Under the pieces are notes generated by a model. It had not been told where the DNA came from. It saw only the letters and a program-made list of their open reading frames with translations, and ran no database searches. A program made the position numbers and the translations under genes. Below, piece by piece: positions 1 through 6,245 of a stretch of DNA of 8,783 nt. Every line of letters begins with the position of its first letter. Within the stretch, counting starts at the first letter, position 1. The stretch lies in NCBI GenBank assembly GCA_946480995.1, contig CAMLMF010000083.1, forward strand, positions 1 through 8,783, in the 5' to 3' direction. This DNA comes from an uncultured Bdellovibrio sp. Lineage in GTDB: Bacteria > Bdellovibrionota > Bdellovibrionia > Bdellovibrionales > Bdellovibrionaceae.

Positions 1-950
1 AAATCATAAGTGTCAGAAATAATAATCAACTCGTCAGCCCCTGTAACGTTCACTAATTTTTGCAAACCTAAGCGCACCTGTTTCGGGTCGCCAATGACGG
101 ATGTGCGCAGGCGAGATAAAACCATTTCTTTTTCTGCTGGCCCCCACAACGCATCCATATTTTTGGTCGGCGGTTGCAAGTGCACACGCTGATTGCGAAT
201 AATTCCTAAGAATCTTTGATAAATGGTTGTGGCTAATTCCTGCGCTTTTTCTTCTGTGTCAGCGGCTAAAACCTGCACGCCCACCATGACTTTGGGTTGT
301 GATAAAACTTGCGAGGGTCTAAAGCCCACGCGATAAATATCAATCGCCTGCATCAACATTTCAGGCGCAAAGTGTGAAGCAAACGCAAAAGGCAAACCCA
401 GCTCTGCCGCCAGCTGCGCGCTGTACAGGCTAGAGCCCAACAACCACAAAGGCACGTTGATGCCGGCGCCAGGCACCGCACGAACTTTTTGCCCCTCTTG
501 CGCGGGGGCAAAATAATATTGCAACTCTTTCACTAGATCAGACATTTCTGCCTCACGTCCGGTCATATCTTTGCGCAAAGCACGCATCGTCGGCGCATCT
601 GTTCCAGGGGCACGCCCCAAGCCTAAATCAATGCGGTCCGGATAAAGTGTCGCTAAGGTTCCAAATTGTTCGGCGATAGTCAGTGGGGCATGGTTCGGCA
701 ACATGATCCCGCCAGAGCCAATGCGAATCTTTGAGGTGGCTCCAGCGACATGACCAATCAACACCGCCGTCGCCGCACTGGCGATGCCGTCAAAGTTATG
801 ATGTTCCGCCAACCAGTAGCGCTCATACCCCAAGCGTTCCGCATGCTGAGCAAGGGCCACCGTATTTTCAAAGGCCTGCGCAATAGTTTTTCCCTGCACA
901 ACCGGCGCAAGATCTAAGACTGATAAGCGAGCTTCAGAAAGTTTCTTCAT
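1..950 (-). CDS. LLM-class flavin-dependent oxidoreductase (luciferase-like, YhbW type), 3' end cut by window edge
   Basis: Reading leftward from the ATG at 950 the frame stays open for 316 codons to the window edge. The product begins [17 protein letters not shown], typical of the YhbW/MsnO8 branch of bacterial luciferase-like monooxygenases, which are TIM-barrel FMN/flavin-dependent oxidoreductases of the cytoplasm. Visible landmarks are YWLAEHHN (residues 45-52), [13 protein letters not shown] (75-87) and [13 protein letters not shown] (106-118); these flavin and substrate pocket segments are conserved in the family. Family members are about 330-340 residues, so roughly 20 C-terminal residues lie outside the window. 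ATG 950 is chosen because it gives the family N-terminus, although no good Shine-Dalgarno sequence precedes it. The substrate cannot be read from sequence. The gene is divergent from the outer-membrane protein gene starting at 1067. Confidence 0.88.
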   Translation of the reverse strand, partial: MKKLSEARLSVLDLAPVVQGKTIAQAFENTVALAQHAERLGYERYWLAEHHNFDGIASAATAVLIGHVAGATSKIRIGSGGIMLPNHAPLTIAEQFGTLATLYPDRIDLGLGRAPGTDAPTMRALRKDMTGREAEMSDLVKELQYYFAPAQEGQKVRAVPGAGINVPLWLLGSSLYSAQLAAELGLPFAFASHFAPEMLMQAIDIYRVGFRPSQVLSQPKVMVGVQVLAADTEEKAQELATTIYQRFLGIIRNQRVHLQPPTKNMDALWGPAEKEMVLSRLRTSVIGDPKQVRLGLQKLVNVTGADELIIISDTYD

Positions 951-1000
951 AAATATTAATGTAACAGTTTCTGATACATTAATCCATAAAATTCCCCCTC

Positions 1001-1028
1001 GTATTACGCGGCGATAGAACTTGAATAA
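1001..1028 (-). promoter_or_regulatory. Weak candidate promoter for the LLM oxidoreductase
   Basis: On the minus strand TTATTC (1023-1028) lies 16 bases from TAATAC (1001-1006), a poor -35 and a fair -10 box. Transcription would start near 994, leaving a leader of about 45 bases. That leader would begin at a GAGGGGG stretch (994-1000). This is a consensus match by eye only, and other AT-rich hexamers in the 951-1066 gap could serve instead. Confidence 0.2.
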
Positions 1029-1033
1029 CTTCA

Positions 1034-1059
1034 CATAATTAATAAAATCTTCTTAAGGG
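1034..1059 (+). promoter_or_regulatory. Candidate -10 box and ribosome binding site of the outer-membrane protein gene
   Basis: TAAGGG (1054-1059) sits 7 bases before the ATG at 1067 and is a good Shine-Dalgarno match that supports this start. CATAAT (1034-1039) is a good -10 hexamer and would give a leader of about 20 bases, but no convincing -35 lies 16-18 bases upstream of it. An alternative pair, TTGAAT (1021-1026) with TAAAAT (1043-1048), has better hexamers but would place the transcript start on the ribosome binding site. Confidence 0.35.
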
Positions 1060-1066
1060 TCCGAAG

Positions 1067-1954
1067 ATGAAAATTTATTTTTGCACATTTTTATTAGTTC
1101 TTATCGGAACTTGTGGGGCGGCATTCGCGGAGGGTAACGAAGAGGCCCCTCAAGAGATGTCCAGCGAGACGCCAACAGAACAAGCTCCTGAAGTTCCTTC
1201 ACCTTCACCCAAAAAAGCAGTGATCTTTGGTCACAACGTAACGCCAACGACACAGGTCTTAGCCGCAAATGATTTCACTGTAGGAAATTACGTATTAGGT
1301 TGGGGAGCCACTTCCGAATGGACCGTGGCGGTAAGCCCGTGGATTTGGTTTCAGTACAACACGCCAAATTTTCACATGAAGTGGGGCAAGAAGTATTCTG
1401 ACTATATCAATTACGGACTCTTTTTTTCTTATTTCCACAGCGACAGACATAGCAATCCTATGTCTTCGCAAAATCTTTACCAATGGCAAAGCGCTTCGCT
1501 GCACGGTTTGTACAGTGTTAAAACTGCCAGCAATAAGACATTTTATTTCAATCTTCATTACGCCTATTTTTGGAATGAGGATATGCCGTATTCCATTCGC
1601 ATGGATCCAGGAACTGAGATATCAGGGCAGATTGACTTAACATCTTTGACGCAAATCCCATTGTCTTGGAAAAACACTTCAGTTCTTTTAGAGTTCGGCG
1701 GCCTGGGCATTAACTATTTATATCCGTATGTGCAAGTGGGTGCCTCGATAGCTTATCAAGGCCAGCACTGGCTTCTGCAATTCGGTTACAGTTATACAAC
1801 TAAGTTCGCTGATATTGGCTCAGGCAAACCGTATGACACCACTAGATGGCAGGAACCACGCTGGCAAGAAAATAAATCTGACGACATGTTTTCAAACTAC
1901 CGTTATTACGAAGCGTCCACGCACCCAGAAATTCACATTCAATATTTCTTCTAG
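1067..1954 (+). CDS. Predicted outer-membrane beta-barrel protein, family not recognised
   Basis: This 295-residue protein has a clear Sec signal peptide: MK, then a hydrophobic stretch to about residue 18, and an AFA|EG signal peptidase I site after residue 21. Residues 22-50 are a low-complexity tract rich in Glu, Pro, Ser and Thr, probably a flexible periplasmic tether. From about residue 65 the protein has alternating hydrophobic/polar stretches very rich in Trp, Tyr and Phe, for example SPWIWFQYN and LLQFGYSYTT. It ends in HIQYFF with a C-terminal Phe, the usual signal for BAM-dependent insertion. I infer a small-to-medium transmembrane beta-barrel in the outer membrane. No catalytic motif is visible and I do not recognise the family; a porin-like, lipid-handling or adhesin role cannot be told apart. 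It is transcribed alone, bounded by a divergent gene on the left and a terminator on the right. Confidence 0.75.
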   Translation: MKIYFCTFLLVLIGTCGAAFAEGNEEAPQEMSSETPTEQAPEVPSPSPKKAVIFGHNVTPTTQVLAANDFTVGNYVLGWGATSEWTVAVSPWIWFQYNTPNFHMKWGKKYSDYINYGLFFSYFHSDRHSNPMSSQNLYQWQSASLHGLYSVKTASNKTFYFNLHYAYFWNEDMPYSIRMDPGTEISGQIDLTSLTQIPLSWKNTSVLLEFGGLGINYLYPYVQVGASIAYQGQHWLLQFGYSYTTKFADIGSGKPYDTTRWQEPRWQENKSDDMFSNYRYYEASTHPEIHIQYFF

Positions 1955-1966
1955 TACCCGGGAAAT

Positions 1967-2000
1967 AAAAAAGGCGCCGAGAATTCTCCGCGCCTTTTTT
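1967..2000. terminator. Bidirectional Rho-independent terminator between convergent genes
   Basis: AAAAAAGGCGC (1967-1977) pairs perfectly with GCGCCTTTTTT (1990-2000). The enclosed bases 1979-1988 (GAGAATTCTC) are self-complementary and extend the hairpin after one C-C mismatch, leaving an AATT loop. With A-tract and T-tract at both ends it should work on both strands. It ends the outer-membrane protein gene (stop at 1954) on the plus strand and menG (stop at 2026) on the minus strand. Confidence 0.92.
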
Positions 2001-2025
2001 GAAAATCACAAATTTCAAAAACAAT

Positions 2026-2739
2026 CTACTTAACAGTGCCTTTGTAAATATAAGCAATCCCGCCAGTCAAAGTCTTGTACTCGAACTTAGAATAAGATCC
2101 GCTTTCTTTCATCAAAGCCAAAAAGCCTTCTTTGCATGGGAATGCCGCCGAAGATTTTTGTAAGTATTCGTAAGCATCTTTTTGACCTGTTACCAAACCA
2201 CCGATTTTCGGCAAGATGTGCATTGAATAGAAGTTATATAAAGGACCAAAAACCGGAATCGTCACTTGGCCGAATTCCAACACCATCACGGTGCCGCCCG
2301 GTTTTGTTACGCGCGCCATTTCTTGCAAAGCTTTAACTGGATCACCCACGTTGCGAATACCGAAAGAGATACTGCACACATCAAACGTGTTATCCGCGTA
2401 CTGTAATTGCGTCACATCAGCTTGTTCAAAAGTAATATCTAAACCGCGCTCTTTAGCTTTGCCTGGAGCCGGGATCAACATTTCTGCACAGAAGTCAGTA
2501 CCCACGACAGTACCTGAAGTGCCGACTTGTTTTTTAAACTCAATCGCCAAATCACCAGTTCCTGTTGCGCAGTCCAAAACTTTTTGGCCAGGTTTTACGC
2601 CACTGTATTTAACTAAAGTTTTTCTCCACAAGTGATGCACGCCCATGGAAAGGACATTGTTGCCCTTGTCATAGTTCGCCGCGACCTTAGAAAACATCGA
2701 ACGAATAATTTCTGGATTCGGAGAATGCTTAGCTTGCAT
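2026..2739 (-). CDS. menG: Demethylmenaquinone methyltransferase (UbiE/MenG family)
   Basis: This 237-residue class I SAM-dependent methyltransferase is predicted to C-methylate demethylmenaquinone to menaquinone at the inner face of the membrane. SAM motif I is VLDCATGTGDLA (54-65), the acidic residue after strand 2 is D82, and QADV (106-109) follows. FGIRN (126-130) and RVTKPGG (143-149) are hallmarks of UbiE/MenG. The N-terminal family signature is present from Y23 to W38, but the usual Met of YDxMN is Gly (YDKGN), and the second signature ends E-F-G rather than E-x-S. Length is normal. The start is 3 bases after the aroF stop, with AAAAGG (2748-2753) inside the aroF end as ribosome binding site, so aroF-menG is an operon. 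The family also serves ubiquinone synthesis; the nearby menF-menD-menH genes argue for menaquinone here. Confidence 0.93.
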   Translation of the reverse strand: MQAKHSPNPEIIRSMFSKVAANYDKGNNVLSMGVHHLWRKTLVKYSGVKPGQKVLDCATGTGDLAIEFKKQVGTSGTVVGTDFCAEMLIPAPGKAKERGLDITFEQADVTQLQYADNTFDVCSISFGIRNVGDPVKALQEMARVTKPGGTVMVLEFGQVTIPVFGPLYNFYSMHILPKIGGLVTGQKDAYEYLQKSSAAFPCKEGFLALMKESGSYSKFEYKTLTGGIAYIYKGTVK

Positions 2740-2742
2740 TGC

Positions 2743-3573
2743 TTACGCCTTTTTATTTGCAGAATGAAGAGGTCTATCAATCGCCGTCAAAATTTTCTCA
2801 AGCTTCGTCATCATCATTTGGAAGTCAGGCAATGTTAATGCCTGCATGCCATCAGATAAAGCCTCTGCTGGACGAGGATGAACTTCCACGATGATGCCGT
2901 CAGCACCCACAGCAGCAGCTGCGTAAGCCATATCTGGAACCAAGGCACGAATGCCCACCGCATGGGATGGGTCGACGATCACAGGTAACGAAGTATTTCG
3001 TTTCGCGAAAGCCACCGCATTTAAATCCAAAGTGTTGCGTGTCGAAGTTTCAAAAGTTCTGATACCGCGTTCACACAAGATCACATTTGGATTGCCACCC
3101 ATAGTGACGTACTCGGCCGCTTTCACCCACTCAGTGATCAAAGCTGCAAAACCGCGTTTCAACAACACCGGTTTTTTCTGCATGCCCAGTTCTTTAAGCA
3201 ATGCATAGTTGTGCATGTTACGAGAGCCCACTTGGAAGCACTCGACCACGTCATAGATTTCTTCAATTTGACGGGCGTCAGTTACTTCTGAAATCAAGCT
3301 CATGCCTGTCTCTTTGCACACTGCTTTGATTAAGTCAGAAGAGGAAGATCCCAAGCCTTGGAAGTCTTTTGAAGACGTGCGCATTTTCCAAATGCCACCA
3401 CGAAGAAGGTGCGCGCCAGAAGCCTTCACACCTTTTGCTGTTTCAAGGAACTGATCGTAACTTTCAATCGAGCACGGGCCTGCGATCACGGTAAAGTTAG
3501 GACCGCCGATATCATATCCGCCGATATTGACGATTTGGGTTGAGGGAGTTGTTTGCATAGTTTGCATTTCCAT
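2743..3573 (-). CDS. aroF: 3-deoxy-7-phosphoheptulonate (DAHP) synthase, type I-beta, catalytic domain only
   Basis: This cytoplasmic 276-residue TIM-barrel aldolase condenses phosphoenolpyruvate with erythrose 4-phosphate, the first step of the shikimate pathway towards chorismate. Motifs include AGPCSIES with metal ligand C34, the phosphate-binding K63-M-R65-T-S followed by FQGLG, LCERGIRTFE, and VDPSHAVG with metal ligand H204. VEVHP and LSDG supply ligands E230 and D241. The spacing of these ligands matches the well-studied Thermotoga type I-beta enzyme. The usual KPRTS loop reads KMRTS here. The N-terminal ferredoxin-like feedback domain of longer relatives and any fused chorismate mutase are absent, so simple allosteric control by aromatic amino acids is not expected. 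The ATG at 3573 has AGGT (3580-3583) 6 bases upstream. Codons 3 and 6 are also ATG and could be alternative starts. KDO-8-phosphate synthase is a relative but lacks this KxRTS pattern. Confidence 0.93.
   Translation of the reverse strand: MEMQTMQTTPSTQIVNIGGYDIGGPNFTVIAGPCSIESYDQFLETAKGVKASGAHLLRGGIWKMRTSSKDFQGLGSSSSDLIKAVCKETGMSLISEVTDARQIEEIYDVVECFQVGSRNMHNYALLKELGMQKKPVLLKRGFAALITEWVKAAEYVTMGGNPNVILCERGIRTFETSTRNTLDLNAVAFAKRNTSLPVIVDPSHAVGIRALVPDMAYAAAAVGADGIIVEVHPRPAEALSDGMQALTLPDFQMMMTKLEKILTAIDRPLHSANKKA
3542..3548 (+). promoter_or_regulatory. Shine-Dalgarno-like GAGGGAG ahead of TTG 3553 (possible menF start)
   Basis: GAGGGAG lies 4 bases before the TTG at 3553 and is the only purine-rich ribosome-binding match near any candidate menF start. 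It lies inside the aroF coding region on the other strand, so it may be chance. It is the main reason to keep TTG 3553 as a menF start candidate. Confidence 0.35.
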
Positions 3574-3576
3574 AAT
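3549..3576 (+). promoter_or_regulatory. Candidate menF promoter inside the aroF start
   Basis: TTGTTT (3549-3554) and CATAAT (3571-3576) are separated by 16 bases and resemble sigma-70 -35 and -10 boxes. Transcription would begin near 3583. That would exclude TTG 3553 as the start on this transcript and favour TTG 3586, GTG 3589 or TTG 3634. Assigned by eye; no mapped transcript start is available. Confidence 0.35.
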
Positions 3577-4680
3577 ACGACCTATTTGGTGGAACGGCAG
3601 AATAGCATAACGCTCTTAAGCATTACAAACTTTTTGGAGTCAGGCGCCCTCGTACGTCATAGGGAGCAATGGGTTCTTATTGAAGGCCCTTTCACGCCCG
3701 TGAGCGGCGCAAATCGTGATGAAATTACAGTCTTTTTCCCTGATTTCTACGATTTAAGCTCTTCGGTGCCTATGCAAGGTCGTAAAACCCATCGTCTTTC
3801 TGCCCAAGAGCTGCGCCAAAATTGTGAGGCTTATTTGGCTCAGGCCCCCTCTTCTGCTGCGGCCCCCTTAGGGAAAGCCCCCTGGGAAGAGCCCGCCAAA
3901 GAGCTTTTTGCCGAGTCCCTGAGGCTCATCCAAAAACGCATTACCGCGGATGAAATTCAAAAAGCTGTGCCAGTGGTTTTTGCTAAATCACAGCAAGCGG
4001 TCACTCCTCGCGAACGAGCACAGATGCTTGTGCAGTTGCTCAACGCTCCCGCAAATTTGTATGTGTATGGTTTCTGGGATCGCGACCGCGGCGTTTTAGG
4101 GGCGACACCCGAAGTGCTATTTGAATATCGTCAAGGTGTTGTGCAGACAATGGCCTTAGCGGGTACTTGTCCGAAAAGCGAAGCAGCATCGCGCGAATCT
4201 TTACTGAGTGACGCCAAAGAAATGCAAGAGCATCAACTGGTTGTTGAGGACTTGAAAGAGATTTTTAAAAATACCGGGACGATAAAAACTCAAGGGCCCT
4301 ACGTGATGGAGCTGCCAAGCCTTTATCACTTGCGTACCGATCTTGAGATTGATTGTAAGACGGCGCCTGAGTTCTTAACGTTGTTAAAAACTCTGCATCC
4401 GACGCCCGCATTGGGTGTAGCGCCGCGAAAAGCAGGCTATCAGTGGATGACGCAGCTGCCAGGACAGCAGGGGCGTGGTGGCTTTGGCGGTCCTTTTGCT
4501 TTTTTTGGTCCTGAGGAGGCTCTGTGCCTTGTCGCTATAAGAAATTTGCAGTGGAATGGTAACTTGTCGATGATTGGATCAGGCTGTGGAATCGTGGCCG
4601 CGAGTGAACTCGAAAGAGAATGGCGCGAACTGTTTCAAAAACGCCTGTCGGTAAGAAAGATTTTGGGGCTGGAATTATGA
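3553..4680 (+). CDS. menF: Isochorismate synthase (chorismate-binding enzyme family)
   Basis: The enzyme is predicted to convert chorismate to isochorismate, the first committed step of menaquinone synthesis, in the cytoplasm with Mg2+. Numbered from TTG 3553 (375 residues), K137 (in QKAVP) and E187 (in GATPE, 183-187) are 50 residues apart, as are the general base and general acid of E. coli EntC and MenF. Other family motifs are MALAGT, E226-H-Q, HLRT, LHPTPALG (from 281), GRGGFGGPF and GCGIVA...EREW with E356 as likely Mg ligand. Presence of the Lys base argues against anthranilate or aminodeoxychorismate synthase, as does the menD-menH context. The stop TGA overlaps the menD ATG (ATGA). 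The start is uncertain: there is no ATG, TTG 3553 overlaps aroF by 21 bases, and TTG 3586, GTG 3589 and TTG 3634 are alternatives. The catalytic part is secure. Confidence 0.88.
   Translation: MHSLHFHNTTYLVERQNSITLLSITNFLESGALVRHREQWVLIEGPFTPVSGANRDEITVFFPDFYDLSSSVPMQGRKTHRLSAQELRQNCEAYLAQAPSSAAAPLGKAPWEEPAKELFAESLRLIQKRITADEIQKAVPVVFAKSQQAVTPRERAQMLVQLLNAPANLYVYGFWDRDRGVLGATPEVLFEYRQGVVQTMALAGTCPKSEAASRESLLSDAKEMQEHQLVVEDLKEIFKNTGTIKTQGPYVMELPSLYHLRTDLEIDCKTAPEFLTLLKTLHPTPALGVAPRKAGYQWMTQLPGQQGRGGFGGPFAFFGPEEALCLVAIRNLQWNGNLSMIGSGCGIVAASELEREWRELFQKRLSVRKILGLEL
3599..3628 (-). promoter_or_regulatory. Candidate aroF-menG promoter with extended -10
   Basis: On the minus strand TTGTAA (3623-3628) is followed, after 18 bases, by TATTCT (3599-3604). 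TGC directly precedes that hexamer (3605-3607), giving an extended -10 of the TGn type. Transcription would start near 3592, about 19 bases before the aroF ATG, leaving room for its AGGT ribosome binding site. The boxes overlap the 5' part of menF if menF starts upstream of 3634. Consensus match by eye. Confidence 0.5.
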
Positions 4681-6245
4681 CAAATATGGAGTTGGCGGGA
4701 AAAGTAATTCAAGAGCTGGTGAATACCGGCGTGCGTGAATTCGTTCTTTGTGCTGGAGCCCGCAACAGTCCTTTGGTGCACATCTTAGACGACAATAAAA
4801 ATCTTAAAGTTTATTCTTTTTTTGAAGAGCGCTCTGCTGCGTTCTTTGCTTTAGGTCGTATCGCAAGCACACGTCGCCCAGTGGCGATCATCACGACATC
4901 AGGGACAGCAGTTGCCGAGCTTTTACCAGCAGCTGTCGAGGGCACTTATTCATCCTTGCCATTGATCATGGTCACTGCCGATCGTCCGAAACACTATCGC
5001 GGCACCGGCGCGCCGCAAGCGATTGAACAGGTCGGAATCTTTTCTTACTACAACGAAGTGGCTTTAGACATCGATGCAGAAAACTCTCACGTGTCGTTTA
5101 AGTCCTTGTCGTGGAAAAAGCCCATCCACGTGAATATCTGTTTTGAGGAACCTTTAATCGACGGGCCAATCCCGCAAATTACCTCAGGTGATTCAGAAAG
5201 AACCAAGTTGCCCGGGCAGTTGCCGCGCGGAACTTTGAAAGAAATGGAAGACTTTCTAAATTCGCACAAACCATTGGTGATGGTCGGTATCTTGCCAGAA
5301 AAAGCCTATGGCACTGTGCTTGAGTTCTTAAAACAGTACAAAGCACCCGTGTACTGCGAAGGTATTTCCAGCCTGCGTGGTCATCCTGATATCAAAGACA
5401 TTGAAATTCGTTCGGGTGAACACATGGTTCACAGAGTTCTTAAGTCGAAACTGTGTGATTCAATTTTGCGCATTGGCGGAGTGCCGACAGCGCGTGTGTG
5501 GCGCGATCTTGAAGACAAGTACAAAGATATTCCGGTGTTTTCAGTCAGCTTTAATCACTTCACCGGTTTAAGTCGTCCGGTACAGCACGTAAACTCTTTG
5601 GATCTTTTAAGCCAAGTTGAGTTTTCAAATCCGCTCAGTGAAAACATAAAACTCAATATCGAAGACGACAGTCGTGCCGAAACTATGCGCCAACTTTTGG
5701 CGAAATACCCGCAGTCAGAACAAGGCATGATCTATGCTCTTTCCAAAAAAATGAAGGGTGGATCTATTTATCTTGGCAACTCACTGCCAATTCGTGAATG
5801 GGATTCCTGCTCTTCCCACGATGCCATGCCTTTGCGTGTGGCGGCTAATCGCGGCGCTAACGGTATTGACGGCCAAATCTCAACGTTCTTGGGTTGGGCG
5901 CATACTGAGGCTGAAAACTGGTGTTTGATTGGTGACTTGACGGCGATGTACGATTTGTCTTCGTTGTGGGCGACAAGCCAGATCGATGCCAAAAAATTGC
6001 GTATTGTTGTGATCAATAACGGCGGAGGACAAATTTTCTCACGCATGTTTAAGAAAGATATTTTCTTAAATCGTCATCAGATTTCATTCGAAGGCTGGGC
6101 GGCGATGTGGAAGTGGGCTTATCAAAAATGGGAACAGATTCCAGCGATCCCCGAAATGCAGGATCACCAAATTATTGAACTTTGTCCGAACGAAGAGCAA
6201 ACTCAAGCCTTCTGGAAGGAATACGAACTCTTGTGGAGAGAATAA
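4677..6245 (+). CDS. menD: 2-succinyl-5-enolpyruvyl-6-hydroxy-3-cyclohexene-1-carboxylate (SEPHCHC) synthase
   Basis: This cytoplasmic 522-residue thiamine-diphosphate (ThDP) enzyme adds decarboxylated 2-oxoglutarate to isochorismate, giving SEPHCHC, the second menaquinone-specific step. The N-terminal domain has LCAGARNSPL (24-33) and EERSAAFFALG, with E51 matching the Glu that activates ThDP. Next come TTSGTAVAELLPA, TADRP and GAPQAIEQVG. The C-terminal ThDP domain has NRGANGIDG (391-399), GDLTAMYD (419-426) and NNGGGQIF (447-454), which follow the MenD pattern closely. E. coli MenD is 556 residues, so this is slightly short but complete. The ATG at 4677 overlaps the menF stop as ATGA, the usual sign of translational coupling, and gives the family N-terminus; an in-frame ATG at 4620 would add 19 unlike residues read through menF. 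A second ATG at 4686 is also possible. The 3' end overlaps menH. Confidence 0.95.
   Translation: MTNMELAGKVIQELVNTGVREFVLCAGARNSPLVHILDDNKNLKVYSFFEERSAAFFALGRIASTRRPVAIITTSGTAVAELLPAAVEGTYSSLPLIMVTADRPKHYRGTGAPQAIEQVGIFSYYNEVALDIDAENSHVSFKSLSWKKPIHVNICFEEPLIDGPIPQITSGDSERTKLPGQLPRGTLKEMEDFLNSHKPLVMVGILPEKAYGTVLEFLKQYKAPVYCEGISSLRGHPDIKDIEIRSGEHMVHRVLKSKLCDSILRIGGVPTARVWRDLEDKYKDIPVFSVSFNHFTGLSRPVQHVNSLDLLSQVEFSNPLSENIKLNIEDDSRAETMRQLLAKYPQSEQGMIYALSKKMKGGSIYLGNSLPIREWDSCSSHDAMPLRVAANRGANGIDGQISTFLGWAHTEAENWCLIGDLTAMYDLSSLWATSQIDAKKLRIVVINNGGGQIFSRMFKKDIFLNRHQISFEGWAAMWKWAYQKWEQIPAIPEMQDHQIIELCPNEEQTQAFWKEYELLWRE
6214..6220 (+). promoter_or_regulatory. Possible menH ribosome binding site within menD
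   Basis: GGAAGGA is a strong Shine-Dalgarno match but lies 12 bases before GTG 6233, longer than usual. It supports GTG 6233 as the menH start better than TTG 6182, which has no such site. Coupling to termination of menD at 6245 may compensate for the spacing. Confidence 0.4.

Noticed and set aside
10..192. 60-codon plus-strand open frame
   Set aside because: It is antisense to the oxidoreductase, which shows a clear family sequence throughout. No signal or motif supports the plus-strand frame.
1295..1558. 87-codon minus-strand open frame inside the outer-membrane protein gene
   Set aside because: It is a shadow frame; the plus-strand product has a signal peptide and barrel pattern, the minus-strand product nothing recognisable.
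2291..2635. 114-codon plus-strand open frame opposite menG
   Set aside because: It is antisense to conserved methyltransferase motifs and has no start context or family pattern.
4620..4676. Upstream ATG at 4620 for menD
   Set aside because: It lies deep inside menF and adds 19 residues unlike MenD N-termini. The ATGA overlap at 4677-4680 is the expected junction.
5768..6046. 92-codon minus-strand open frame opposite menD
   Set aside because: It covers the conserved ThDP-binding segment of menD on the other strand, so its openness is a by-product of that coding.
6182..6232. TTG 6182 as menH start
   Set aside because: The added 17 residues are a shifted reading of menD, and MenH proteins begin only a few residues before the HGFLG motif.
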